A stretch of 64,000 nt of DNA from Sugiyamaella lignohabitans. Taxonomy: Eukaryota; Ascomycota; Dipodascomycetes; Dipodascales; Trichomonascaceae. The position numbers were made by a program, and so were the translations under genes. The notes beneath the pieces were generated by a model. That model was given only the letters and a program-made list of their open reading frames with translations, was not told the origin of the DNA and ran no database searches. Below, piece after piece: positions 43,073-52,477 of this stretch (positions are counted from its first letter, which is position 1; the number at the start of each line of letters is the position of its first letter). Location: NCBI RefSeq assembly GCF_001640025.1, contig NC_031672.1, forward strand, positions 5,580,001-5,644,000, given 5' to 3'.

Positions 43073-44599
43073 CTAATCGGTTGCATCAAAAGCCTGGTTA
43101 TCGTAGAACTTGGACAATAGCAAGCCAGTAGCTACACTGACATTTAAGGAATCGAGCTTCGACACATCCTGGAATCCCTTCCATTTAACCACATGAGTTG
43201 ACCGTTGAATCAGACTTGTGCGCAGACCTTGACCCTCAGAACCGATGACCAACATACAAGGAGCTACCTGTAATAGTTGATGAAGCTCACTCGGCTGTAC
43301 CTTCGCGGCTTGACCAGCCTTGTCTCCATTAGCCACACTTGTAGCTATAATATTCCAGCCATTCTCTCGAGATAACTCAAAGAACTTAAGCGGCTGAGGA
43401 GTATTAAAGATATCAATATGCTCCATTGCACCAGCAGACGTCTTGTCTACAACTGCCGACAGCTTGGCAGTGTTTTTTTCAGTGTGGACAATAAGATCAA
43501 CGCCTAGGTAATAGGCGGATCTAATGATGGCTCCGAAATTATGAGCATCTGTTACCTCATCAATAAATAAGACCAAAGGGAATTTTTTGCTGGAGTTTGG
43601 TTGTAGTTTTAGTAGATTAGAAACAATCTTACCATCCTCCACCTCGCTAATAGGAAGTCGTTGGACAGTTTTATTCGAGCCTAATCGCGACTCTAGCTCT
43701 TTTGCATTTTCTGGGATCTCCTGATTTGTTAAAGAGTCAGCACTATCAACATTGTTATCTTCAATCTGTTCCCATACACTCCCCAAACTGACCAACTGTC
43801 GCTTTTCTAGGGGTCTAACTTCCAAAACATATTTGTTGTGAATTCCATTATTTGTCATAATATTGAGATGTGCATTTGGTACACTGCACTCCACTTTTAA
43901 TTTCATTGCTTTGCAAATACTACTAATCGGCTCAGGAATCTCTTCTCTTCTATCTTTAGTATGAAGAGCCAGTATTTTTCTCTTGTTAGCCTGCAATGCA
44001 GCCAGAACTGGTCCTGTTCCATAAATAAATTGTCGACGAGGATCTTTCTCCAAGCTCTCATTAAATAATCTCGAGAAATTCCTTCTAATGTTCTCATTTG
44101 CTTCGTCTGCCTCAGCCTGCTTCTTCTGCAACAAAATGTTTGGCTCTTTTTTCGGGGTTAATCCAAGCTTTTCAGCTCGTTCCATTCTACCGATTTTATT
44201 TTTGGTAAATGAGCGAGCAGCTTTATAAGGACTTGTTTTCTTTCTCTCTTCCCTTTCTTTTCTCTGCTGGGCATGTACATGAGCATACTTATCTCTAAAA
44301 TATGTGTCTTTATCCTGACCATCCCAGGCCTTTTTCCTCACTTCTGGTGCCACAAAGTATCTATCAAAGCTTTTGCCTTGACTAGGAAAATTCTTGCCTG
44401 AAGCTTCAGATAATGGAGCTCTAGTAGGCACACCGCCAAGATGCTTCTGATTTGGGCGTGATCCTGATCCTGATCCTGATCGTGGTGTAGTTCCTGATCT
44501 AGGTCGCGATCCAGAGCCAGATCTCGCCCAGCCACTTGTACTAGTAGAAAATGATCTGGAACATTGAGTCCAAAATGAACTCGAAAACGCGTTCCTCAT
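43073..44599 (-). CDS. MRM1: Mitochondrial 21S rRNA 2'-O-ribose methyltransferase
   Basis: SpoU/TrmH-family enzyme that methylates a guanosine ribose of the large mitochondrial rRNA. 508 residues, intronless. The N-terminus (MRNAFSSSFWTQCSRSFSTST) is a mitochondrial signal, followed by a Gly/Ser/Arg repeat (about 25-50) and a long charged region. The RNA-binding subdomain is near 195-275 (IYGTGPVLAAL to KYVLEVRPLEKRQ). The SPOUT knot spans about 340-505 with motif 1 DEVTDAHNFGAIIRSA, motif 2 CMLVIGSEGQGLR and motif 3 LDSLNVSVATGLLL. It is longer than S. cerevisiae Mrm1 (412) because of the repeat and linker. It is divergent from QCR7. Confidence 0.93.
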   Translation of the reverse strand: MRNAFSSSFWTQCSRSFSTSTSGWARSGSGSRPRSGTTPRSGSGSGSRPNQKHLGGVPTRAPLSEASGKNFPSQGKSFDRYFVAPEVRKKAWDGQDKDTYFRDKYAHVHAQQRKEREERKKTSPYKAARSFTKNKIGRMERAEKLGLTPKKEPNILLQKKQAEADEANENIRRNFSRLFNESLEKDPRRQFIYGTGPVLAALQANKRKILALHTKDRREEIPEPISSICKAMKLKVECSVPNAHLNIMTNNGIHNKYVLEVRPLEKRQLVSLGSVWEQIEDNNVDSADSLTNQEIPENAKELESRLGSNKTVQRLPISEVEDGKIVSNLLKLQPNSSKKFPLVLFIDEVTDAHNFGAIIRSAYYLGVDLIVHTEKNTAKLSAVVDKTSAGAMEHIDIFNTPQPLKFFELSRENGWNIIATSVANGDKAGQAAKVQPSELHQLLQVAPCMLVIGSEGQGLRTSLIQRSTHVVKWKGFQDVSKLDSLNVSVATGLLLSKFYDNQAFDATD

Positions 44600-45082
44600 T
44601 TAGTTCTTTTTGAGTATTGCGTCAATGGCCCTAAAGCTGATATCTGCGGAAAATATATTTATTTCATGCTGATAGACGATCCCTGATCTTCACTGCCGCA
44701 CATGTACGTCTATCTCAACTCCCATCATTACATCTTTTCCCTCACTAACTCTACCTGTTTTGTATCGCGGTTATACTCCTCCTAGTAGAACTTGTTATCG
44801 GTTTGTCCACAGACAAAAAAAGGGAAAATCACCCATGAACTAATTTCTATCGATGCTGAATTCCTTCCATCCCGAAAAATCCATCCAGTGGTAACTTTGT
44901 CAAGTGAATTACACGTATCACGTGATAACAGCCGTACTATCTCAGAACCAATCAGATAGAACCAAAATCTGGGATGCCATTCGATTATATGCACAGAATA
45001 CGCATTGAAACTTTTGATCACGATATCGACGACTATTATTGATAGATTTTCGTTCTTTCGACACAAAAAACACAGATTGAAG
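44600..45082. other. Intergenic, divergent promoters of MRM1 and QCR7
   Basis: Both genes serve mitochondria. A CCAAT box lies at 44948 (separate entry). No gene or repeat seen. Confidence 0.5.
44948..44954 (+). promoter_or_regulatory. CCAAT box, possible HAP-complex site
   Basis: CCAATCA lies 135 bases before the QCR7 ATG. In fungi the Hap2/3/5 complex binds CCAAT in promoters of respiratory-chain genes (family knowledge). Position and target gene fit; binding is not shown. Confidence 0.45.
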
Positions 45083-45563
45083 ATGTCTACCTTTACTCAG
45101 CTTGAGGCTATTTCAAAGTACATCTTGAGCAAGCCACTGCTCAAGAGCGTTTTTGTTCCTGCCTCTCGTGTCTTTACCGAATTTGCTGGTTATAGAAAGA
45201 TGGGTCTCAAGACCGAGGATTTGTTCATTGAGGAGAATGATGTTATGCAAGCCGCTATCCGCCGTCTCCCTCCTAAGGAGTCGTACGAGCGTGTCTACCG
45301 TATCGCCACTGCCATGCAACTTTCTCTTTCTCACAAGCTTCTGCCCAAGCACGAGCAGTTGAAACCCGAGGAGGTAAGTCAATATTCGTGACTAAGATTT
45401 TCATAATGAATTGAAATTTCTTATGGAAGTGATGTACTATATGAGTAAATACTAACGTCGAAATTAGGATACCAGCTACTTGCTGCCATATATCCTCGAG
45501 GCCGAGGCTGCCGCCAAGGAGAGAAAGGAACTTGACAACCTCATTGTCAAGCCCACCAAATAA
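45083..45563 (+). CDS. QCR7: Cytochrome bc1 complex subunit 7
   Basis: 14-kDa matrix-side subunit of respiratory complex III, next to cytochrome b. Exons are 45083..45373 and 45468..45563, giving 128 residues (family about 127). The 94-nt intron has donor GTAAGT, branch TACTAAC and acceptor TTAG, and falls in phase 0 between KPEE and DTSYLLPYI. Without splicing the protein would stop after VSQYS and lose its C-terminal segment. Conserved stretches are YRKMGLKTEDLFIEEN, AIRRLPPKESYERVYRI, LSLSHKLLPKHEQ and YLLPYILEAEAAAKER. The start is the ATG at 45083, since the upstream frame has no ATG. Confidence 0.96.
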
Positions 45564-45887
45564 ATATCTCATGTGAATAATTAATAAAAGAACTATGCAA
45601 TGCTAATGTTTTGCAGGAGTCTTCTTGTTCCAGCGAAGGAGACAGAGTCGGATTTAAGCTTTTCTAGGGTTCTTCTGGACAAACTATGCTCTACGAAGAG
45701 GACCATTCTATTTTAATGGTACAATGTTCTCCATTTTTGTTCTGAGATAAGGTCTATGAGAATCCGTGTAAGCAATAATTCCTGAATTTGCCACTTCTCA
45801 CTGTCTCACGGGACGAGAGCAGACCGGTCTGAGCAGCGCTCAGAAGCGAAGATGAAAAATGCAATTGATATATTTGTATATAATTAT
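45564..45887. other. Intergenic between convergent genes
   Basis: 3' flanks of QCR7 and the KIC1-like kinase. No gene or repeat seen. Confidence 0.5.
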
Positions 45888-48800
45888 CTAGTGCCCCTCG
45901 AGGGAGAGGCTAAGACACTCCAAACCATTGGTGAGCGACAAAAGGAGATCGTCGAGTTGGTTGATGAGCTCTCGTTTTGGTGTCGAGTCTAGCAGTACCG
46001 ACATGTCTAGTTTAGGGATTGGTGGAAACTGAAGTTGGTAGCCAGACGCAATATCTTCTAAAGTGTCGTCATTAGCCGAAACAGATGAGGTGGTGGAATT
46101 TGTAGAGGATGCACTGGTGGGCTGGCCAGGACCTGTGTTTATAGGAGGTGACTGAGAGAGCAGTGGTAACGATGCTGATGAGAATGCTGGGGGTGCAGAA
46201 GGTGCCTGAAGTCCACCTGTAGCTTTAAGCAAGACTTGTTGCTGTGATAGCTGCTGGGCTTGCTGCTGGGCTTGCTGCTGCTGCTGCTGTTGCTGCTGTT
46301 GCTGCTGTTGCTGCTGGAAGGAAGAAAACTGAGCAGAAGGAGGAGGCATGGCAATCCGGAGATTGTGGCCATTTTGTCTTCCTCGAATCGATTGTGAAGA
46401 TTGCCTTAACAAACTGGGAGCAGAATGGTTTTTGGAGCCCGATGTAGGGCCTCTTACGGCTCCTGAAACCGGGACCATTTGCGGAGTCTGAGAACTCGTA
46501 GCAATTGGTGATATTGCCGTCGCAGTAGCAGTCTGTTGAAGATGACCAGCAGACTCGCTCATTGTCACAGCATCTACACTCTGTACAGCTTTTAACTTCG
46601 GTCGTGAATGTGCAGGGAGCGTCGGCAAGGAAGGTTTACGTGAAGATGAACTAAGAGGAAGTTGGGGACTGGATGACGAAAATGCCTGATGTTGCTGTGG
46701 CTGAGCAGGCAGTGACGGAAGAGATGAAGTCATAGGGTCCCGCTCTCTAGGTGGAGAAGGAGGCACTGCAGCTGTCATCTGGGTAGCTGAAGGTGCTTTA
46801 GCAGTCATTCTTTTCGGAGATGGAGTACGTCTGTGTGAAGATAATTGAGGCGGGATCATCTGTGTTGGTTGTTGTTGCTGCTGCAGGCCAGTGGTAGCTT
46901 TGCTATGGACAGAAGACGGCATTGCTATGACATTCGGATGGGTGGCTGATGAAGGAGTTGGAGGCGGTAATGATGGTATTGGGGTTTGTTGTAATGGTGA
47001 AGGGGCGATTATGGGAGGCGGTGGTGGTGCTGTCACGGGTGGAACTGGAGGAACAGAATTCACAGCCGTTGGTACTGACGTTGTGGAAACAGGAGATGAG
47101 CCATTTGAAAGAGAGTGAGCAGCATGCAACTGATTATGAAGCATTACTGGAGGAGATGTCACCACCGAAGAATTGGTTGATGAAGAGCCTGCTGAAAGCA
47201 TTGCAGGCTGAAGATTAGCATCTAGTTCAGAGAGTGATGGAGGAGGAATAATTGGAAGTGGTGGAGGAACATTTCTAGTTAACGCAGTACCCGTTGACAT
47301 TTGACTGGGTTGGCTCAACGATTGTTGTAATGGAGGTAATTGCTGTTGGGAAGCTACAACTGGAGACGACAATGATCCATTACCACCAACACCACTACTA
47401 CCGCTGTTGAAGTTATTAGATACGAAAGCAGTAGCAGAAGCAGTAATAGCTTCAAAGGTCGGAATTTCAATCTCTACCGTCGGCGTAGTTGCCTGCGAAG
47501 TAAGCATTCCCTGGGGTGGCGAGGCATATATTCCACCTTGTTCCATGAGCGGAGGCGGTGGTAGTGGATTAGATTGGGTAACCGAGGCATCTTCAAACAG
47601 CTCCATAAGAGATTGAGGTCCATCAATTACCGGAACAGGTGGAACCATAGATTGCGGAGCAGGCATTCCTCCTCTAATTGTTGACTCTCTGGAGTGCAGT
47701 TGTGATGAAGGATACGAAGGTGAACTAATCGCAGGGTTTAAATTGTCCGAAAGTCCTAGTCCTACCGTTCCCGTTGAGTACTCCAGTAAAGTGGTAGATG
47801 CAGTATGTGTGAGACCAACACCACCATTACCAGTAGTAACTGTATGGTGGAATGAATTCGGATGAGGAAGCACAGTATTGTACTGAGATTGTGCTTGCGG
47901 TAAAGGTTGAGTAGTATTGTGGGATATCGCACTTGCAACTGCAGTCCCATTAGCTACTTGTTGTAATGATGACGGAAAGTCTACCAAAGTATTTATAGGA
48001 TACCCATTATTGCCTACAAAACCGTCATTCATACCACCTCCCATGACATTAGTAAAGTCACTGGAAGGATCTATGTCAAAATCCCATACCGTATCTTCAC
48101 TATCAATACTACTGGCAACATCACCATCTGCATCATCCAAATCATCCTCTCCGTTCTCCGAAATAGGTTTGTTGTTCAAAATAGCTATTGAATCACGAAC
48201 ATTGAGATGTCGTTCTTTCCATACCATATACCGAGATACCAGATCCCGTAATATGGCCGTTGGCGTGTTTTTACATGATTTCAAAAACTTGAGTTTCATG
48301 AGCTCTTCCGCTGACATACGTGCTTGAGGCTGTTCATCTAAACACATTGCCACAAACTCTTTCAAAGCAGCTGAGTACTGAGGACCCTCTAAACGCGCTG
48401 GTTTCTGACGAGGAATCAAAGCGATTGCTCTGAATGCTTCCTGGTCCGAATACGGCGGGTTTCCAGTGGCAATTTCATAAATAGTAATACCCAAAGACCA
48501 AATATCAGCCTTTGAATTATAAAGAGCACCTTCAGTAATCACCTCTGGAGCCATCCAATAAGGGGTACCAACTATAGTAGACCTCTTCAGCTTAGTGGCC
48601 GTAACCTGGGCTGCTACTCCAAAATCACATAGTCTTACTTTACCTTCTTTGGTAATTAGAACATTAGCCGCTTTAATGTCACGGTGAATGACCCCTTCCT
48701 TGTGGATGTATGAAAGAGCCTGTACAAGCTCTCTAACTATAACAGCAGTGTACTTTTCTTCTATTTTGCCAGCTTTCAGAAGGGTTCTTACTGATCCACC

Positions 48801-49076
48801 AGCACAAAGATCCATGATAATCCACAGTCTTGTGCCATGGAGATATGACCCAAAGTATTTGGTAATATTAGCCCCTTCATGCTGAGATAGTCTGGCCAGC
48901 ATCGTGATCTCGTGTTGCACGTCCAATACGTCATCTTGGGCTGTATCTAGATTCAATACTTTAATGGCGACGACTTGGTTCGTTTCTAGATTCACCCCCT
49001 TGTATACGACACCAAAGTTGCCCCGGCCTATCGCTTCATCTCGTCTGTATATCGAAGTTACCAATTTATTATTCAT
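45888..49076 (-). CDS. KIC1: GCK-group (Ste20-like) kinase, KIC1/Nak1 type
   Basis: 1,062 residues, intronless. The kinase domain spans about 8-265: GRGNFGVVYKG, VAIKVLNL, HRDIKAANVL, CDFGVAAQ, GTPYWMAPEV and WSLGITIYEIATG are all intact. The Mst/SPS1-type signature and a length equal to Kic1 (1,080) suggest the germinal-centre kinase of the RAM/MOR polarity pathway, which acts through Cbk1/Orb6 and Hym1/Mo25. Residues 300-1000 are disordered, rich in Ser, Pro and Gln, with several polyproline runs (PPVPPVTAPPPPP) that may bind SH3 or profilin. A glutamine tract lies at about 920-945. A short conserved C-terminal end (LDMSVLLDSTPKRELINQL) closes the protein. SPS1 or another GCK is the alternative. 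Confidence 0.88.
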   Translation of the reverse strand: MNNKLVTSIYRRDEAIGRGNFGVVYKGVNLETNQVVAIKVLNLDTAQDDVLDVQHEITMLARLSQHEGANITKYFGSYLHGTRLWIIMDLCAGGSVRTLLKAGKIEEKYTAVIVRELVQALSYIHKEGVIHRDIKAANVLITKEGKVRLCDFGVAAQVTATKLKRSTIVGTPYWMAPEVITEGALYNSKADIWSLGITIYEIATGNPPYSDQEAFRAIALIPRQKPARLEGPQYSAALKEFVAMCLDEQPQARMSAEELMKLKFLKSCKNTPTAILRDLVSRYMVWKERHLNVRDSIAILNNKPISENGEDDLDDADGDVASSIDSEDTVWDFDIDPSSDFTNVMGGGMNDGFVGNNGYPINTLVDFPSSLQQVANGTAVASAISHNTTQPLPQAQSQYNTVLPHPNSFHHTVTTGNGGVGLTHTASTTLLEYSTGTVGLGLSDNLNPAISSPSYPSSQLHSRESTIRGGMPAPQSMVPPVPVIDGPQSLMELFEDASVTQSNPLPPPPLMEQGGIYASPPQGMLTSQATTPTVEIEIPTFEAITASATAFVSNNFNSGSSGVGGNGSLSSPVVASQQQLPPLQQSLSQPSQMSTGTALTRNVPPPLPIIPPPSLSELDANLQPAMLSAGSSSTNSSVVTSPPVMLHNQLHAAHSLSNGSSPVSTTSVPTAVNSVPPVPPVTAPPPPPIIAPSPLQQTPIPSLPPPTPSSATHPNVIAMPSSVHSKATTGLQQQQQPTQMIPPQLSSHRRTPSPKRMTAKAPSATQMTAAVPPSPPRERDPMTSSLPSLPAQPQQHQAFSSSSPQLPLSSSSRKPSLPTLPAHSRPKLKAVQSVDAVTMSESAGHLQQTATATAISPIATSSQTPQMVPVSGAVRGPTSGSKNHSAPSLLRQSSQSIRGRQNGHNLRIAMPPPSAQFSSFQQQQQQQQQQQQQQQAQQQAQQLSQQQVLLKATGGLQAPSAPPAFSSASLPLLSQSPPINTGPGQPTSASSTNSTTSSVSANDDTLEDIASGYQLQFPPIPKLDMSVLLDSTPKRELINQLDDLLLSLTNGLECLSLSLEGH
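46234..46321 (-). repeat. CAG/CAA repeat (polyglutamine) in the KIC1-like gene
   Basis: The minus strand reads mixed CAG and CAA codons, interrupted by GCC, coding for a run of 15 Gln followed by further Gln blocks with Ala. The mixed codons slow expansion compared with pure CAG. In-frame length variation between strains is expected. Confidence 0.85.
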
Positions 49077-49636
49077 ATTGGGCTTGGAAAGATGAGTAGA
49101 GAGAAAAATTAGACCAAAAAAAAAAAAAAGCAGAACAAAAAGTCCAAGAAGAAGTACTCTTAGAAACCTGCACTTATGGGCAGTGATTCAGTTTGTGGTA
49201 CCGGCTCCTTGAAGTTGACTGAATTTTCTTCTTCAAAATAACTTAATATCATATATTGCACTCTTTTAACTGTGGTGAACTTAATGCAGTCGTTCAGCGT
49301 TGGTGCGGCTGAAATAACGGCTTCTCCACGCCGCTTGCAACTATCTGATCAGGGCCCTCGGTACTAGTAGTTCTCCCCATAATTCGGTATTCGTGATGAG
49401 ATTCTCAGCTATCTAATATGTCTGGAATAGAACTCTTTAGCGATGGAGTTCGGTTGCGTCATAAATATTTACATTACATATATGGTGTATCAAGTTTGGG
49501 GCATTATCTCTTCACAGAGCTTTGATCTAGAGACTCCTCTCGCTAGAGTTGGGAGTAGCAGTGATTTCGACAATATAAGTATAGCAATAATGACTGGCCA
49601 CGGTCTTATAAGAGACAAATGTTAGCATCATTGACT
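49077..49636. other. Intergenic, promoter of the KIC1-like gene and 3' flank of HIS3
   Basis: Includes a 13-A run at about 49118-49130. The 60-codon frame at 49443..49625 shows no protein character. No repeat or RNA gene seen. Confidence 0.45.
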
Positions 49637-50290
49637 CTACCTAAGAACACCCTTGGTGGAAGGAATGTCGTTATTACCTGTATGTGAAATAGCTTCTTTA
49701 ATGGCAACAGCAAGAGCTTTGAAAGCACTTTCAGCTCTGTGATGGTCATTAAAGCCTCGGAGACAATCGACGTGCATGGTAATGCCAGCTCCTTGTGCGA
49801 AACTCTCAAGGACATGAGGAATCATTTCACAACTCAAGTCACCAATCTTCTCTCGCTTCAAACCAAGTTCAACAACTGCATAAGGACGATTGGAAAGATC
49901 AACTACTGCTCTAGAAAGAGCTTCATCAAGGGGGGCAAACCCACTACCAAATCTTTTAACACCTCTAACTGGTCCAAGAGCCTCTTTAAAGGCGAGACCG
50001 AGAGCAATAGAACAATCTTCAGCAGTATGGTGGTCATCGATATGTAAATCTCCAATACACTCCAGTACAAGACTCCAACCAGAGTGTTTTGCCAGAGCAT
50101 GGAGCATATGATCTAAAAATCCAATACCAGATTGGACATTGATAACCTGAGATCCAGTAGCTTGAGTAGCATGGTGGTCTTCTTTTCCAGGAAACAAAGA
50201 CTTTTCAAGCTTTACAGCACCACCGTCAAGTGACAGGGCGATCTGGATCTTGGTCTCATTCGTATCACGGACAACAGTTGCGGTTCTCAT
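49637..50290 (-). CDS. HIS3: Imidazoleglycerol-phosphate dehydratase
   Basis: Sixth step of histidine synthesis: dehydrates imidazole glycerol phosphate to imidazole acetol phosphate. It is a manganese enzyme that forms a 24-mer. 217 residues, intronless, equal to the fungal norm (about 220). The two metal-binding repeats are present: [18 protein letters not shown] with [14 protein letters not shown], and [11 protein letters not shown] with [18 protein letters not shown]. The N-terminus [17 protein letters not shown] and the C-terminal IPSTKGVL are typical. No canonical TGACTC Gcn4 site was seen in the 268-base upstream spacer; two TGACT cores sit near 50339-50352. Confidence 0.97.
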   Translation of the reverse strand: MRTATVVRDTNETKIQIALSLDGGAVKLEKSLFPGKEDHHATQATGSQVINVQSGIGFLDHMLHALAKHSGWSLVLECIGDLHIDDHHTAEDCSIALGLAFKEALGPVRGVKRFGSGFAPLDEALSRAVVDLSNRPYAVVELGLKREKIGDLSCEMIPHVLESFAQGAGITMHVDCLRGFNDHHRAESAFKALAVAIKEAISHTGNNDIPSTKGVLR

Positions 50291-50558
50291 GTTTGTCGAA
50301 GAACCAGGTTCTCGATCTCCAATCCTCGAATCATTTATCAGTCATAGTCAGATACCCTAACCCGTTATCATGCAGGGTTGTGCGCATATCTATATAGATA
50401 TAGATAGAGATACACAATTACTAACCAAGCAATTTCTTATTCAAAAAAAATTTATAATGTGGTTGTGAAGTTACTGGATCTGGCATGGTCCCGGTCCCCA
50501 GAGAAAACATAACTTGACCCTCAATAAGTCTTTATGAATAGGTTATAATAATAAATAT

Positions 50559-51962
50559 CTACCATTCGATGGAACTAATCCAATGGCTTATGACAGTCTT
50601 TCCCTCCCTAAACTTGTCGTTAGGGAACCGCACAATCACTGCAGCGTGTGAGTGTTTTGCAAGAGTGATGTGAATGGGGTATTTGTTCCAGTTGAGTGCA
50701 TTAAGGTTAGCAATGATTGTTCGGTGAACTGGCAGTACTGGGAGTTGTTCTGACTGGCCATGGGTAGCTGGCAATTCTGATTCTAAATCATCGACTGTTC
50801 TAGACGCTCTTTTCAGTAAGGGCTCTTCTTCTTGGGGCCGCTTACTAAACGTCTCGTACATCGACTCGACTACTTCGTCAGCTTCATCTTCCAAAATCTC
50901 GCTCATAGACGGTTGATCTCCGCCATTGAAAAGTAAAGACAGATGCTCATCTGTCTTTCGGAATATCCGTTGTCTACTTGAAGATGCTATAGTTTGATAG
51001 GCAGCATTTAACAGGAAAGCCATAAACCACAGAGGAACAATCACTAGAACTTTGACTCCAAGAAAAACATATCCAGCAGCTCGTCTGAAAACGTTTTTTA
51101 GTCTGTCAAACAGTCCAGTTGCCCGTGTATCTTGTTTATTGGCGGATTTGTCTTCAAATAATGGACCGCCTGACGAAACGAGATCCAGTACCGTTGGCTC
51201 ATATCCTTCAACATAGGGCCCAACAGAAGTACTAACTCTGCCGGCAAATGGATCTTCTGTCTCGATGGCCGAAGTATAGTATTCACATCGATGGTCATTG
51301 ATAATATTAGCATACAAGGTATGCGAGGGAAATGACTTTAGTCCCTCATAAAAAGGAGAATCGTGATGCGACATATACTCGAGAAGAGGTACTTTTGTAG
51401 ACTGATAGTTATCGGCAAGAAACAATTGTCGCGAAGTTGATGACATGGAATATTTCCCAACAAAGTTGAATGCTCGGGCTGAGAATCTGGATCCTAGTAC
51501 CGATACACCTACATGAGGACTGCAAAATGTCGTGTAGCTAACAGGCTTAACGGTATCAAATACACCTCGCTTGTAAAGCAAACCAATAGCGTATCTCGAT
51601 ATCAAGCCTCCTAAAGAGTAACCAGCAATCGAAATCTTTGTAACTTTACGAATAGGTTCTCCGGATGGCACACTAGCAGAGTTATTCAAGGCAGCCAGTT
51701 CATTCTCGATCTCAGCAGCAACTCGTGCACCACAAACATCTACTCCATCATAAGTAAAATACCCCTCGTTTGAATGAGTACGATACACTACAATAATTGG
51801 CGAATCAGAAGATACACCTGGCGGTACCACCAATGGATGATCAGGATGGTCGTGAATGATGGCACCCTTTTTCGACGCCAGCTCGCCAGCAACATAATCG
51901 AAATGGTGAATAGTTCCCCAGAGTCCATGAACAAGAACAACGAGATGGATTTCCTGAGTCAT
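50559..51962 (-). CDS. DUF676 serine lipase, LPL1/ROG1-like
   Basis: 467 residues, intronless, start at the first ATG. It has an alpha/beta-hydrolase fold with the oxyanion segment VVLVHGLWGTIHHFDY at the N-terminus and nucleophile elbow SIAGYSLGGLISRYAIG near 110-125. TTFCSPHVGV and NDHRCEYYTSAIE are family-typical. A hydrophobic segment near 305-330 (VFLGVKVLVIVPLWFMAFLL) may anchor it to a lipid droplet or membrane. S. cerevisiae relatives are Lpl1 (a lipid-droplet phospholipase of 450 residues) and Rog1 (longer). Length favours Lpl1. The active-site Asp and His cannot be placed with certainty, though a late HSHAAVIVRFP-type segment is a candidate. Confidence 0.85.
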   Translation of the reverse strand: MTQEIHLVVLVHGLWGTIHHFDYVAGELASKKGAIIHDHPDHPLVVPPGVSSDSPIIVVYRTHSNEGYFTYDGVDVCGARVAAEIENELAALNNSASVPSGEPIRKVTKISIAGYSLGGLISRYAIGLLYKRGVFDTVKPVSYTTFCSPHVGVSVLGSRFSARAFNFVGKYSMSSTSRQLFLADNYQSTKVPLLEYMSHHDSPFYEGLKSFPSHTLYANIINDHRCEYYTSAIETEDPFAGRVSTSVGPYVEGYEPTVLDLVSSGGPLFEDKSANKQDTRATGLFDRLKNVFRRAAGYVFLGVKVLVIVPLWFMAFLLNAAYQTIASSSRQRIFRKTDEHLSLLFNGGDQPSMSEILEDEADEVVESMYETFSKRPQEEEPLLKRASRTVDDLESELPATHGQSEQLPVLPVHRTIIANLNALNWNKYPIHITLAKHSHAAVIVRFPNDKFREGKTVISHWISSIEW

Positions 51963-52477
51963 ATTCAGTCGATAGTGTACAGAATCGCTAATAAAAATGT
52001 TGTATCAATGAAAAAATGTCCTGTCAAATGTAGAAGCAAAGGTCCAAATCGCCATGCCCATATTTATTCTGACGTTCTTATCTGCCGATAACGGTTGTGC
52101 AGCCGACATGCACATGCTCCCTGCCCTGACCGAGAGTCGTGCAGGGCCAAGCCGAGACCGGGCTGATTCTGGACCGGTTTCGACACTGCCTCCGGCGGCT
52201 GGGGCTCCGCCCCAGACCCTGGTAGCTCCTCTCGCTCCGCTCGAGTCGTTTCGTCGGGGAGTCCCAGAACGGCGTGAAAACTCCTGCGAAGCAGGAGCAA
52301 CCGGGGTTCTGGGGCGAAGCCCCAGCCGCAGGAGGCAGTGTCACCGTCCCCGGAGGGCCAGCGGTGGAGATTGAAAAATATAAATAAATTAATAAATATG
52401 TACGTACGTTGTGGAGACAGTCTATAACTGGGCTTTTCATATTATACAAAACACCGTTGGCAGAATTACTGACCGGC
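51963..52477. other. Intergenic with full-length GC hairpin element
   Basis: Between the lipase start (minus) and the 3' end of the Ser/Pro-rich gene (minus). It holds element copy 2 at 52188-52336, which lies 225 bases before the lipase ATG. Small frames crossing the element are not proteins. Confidence 0.6.
52188..52336. repeat. GC-rich hairpin element, full palindromic unit (copy 2)
   Basis: The left half (52188-52245) runs from GCCTCCGGCGGCTGGGG to CTCGAG. The right half (52281-52336) runs from CTCCTGCGAAGCAGGAG to GCCGCAGGAGGC, as its inverted partner. The stem CTGGGGC/GCCCCAG is in both halves, with loops TCC and GAA. The centre differs from the CCGTCGACGG seen in copies 5 and 7a. Confidence 0.85.

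Noticed and set aside
49630..49636. TGACTC word near HIS3 as a Gcn4 site
   Set aside because: It lies at the 3' end of HIS3, not upstream of its start; no exact site was seen in the actual promoter.
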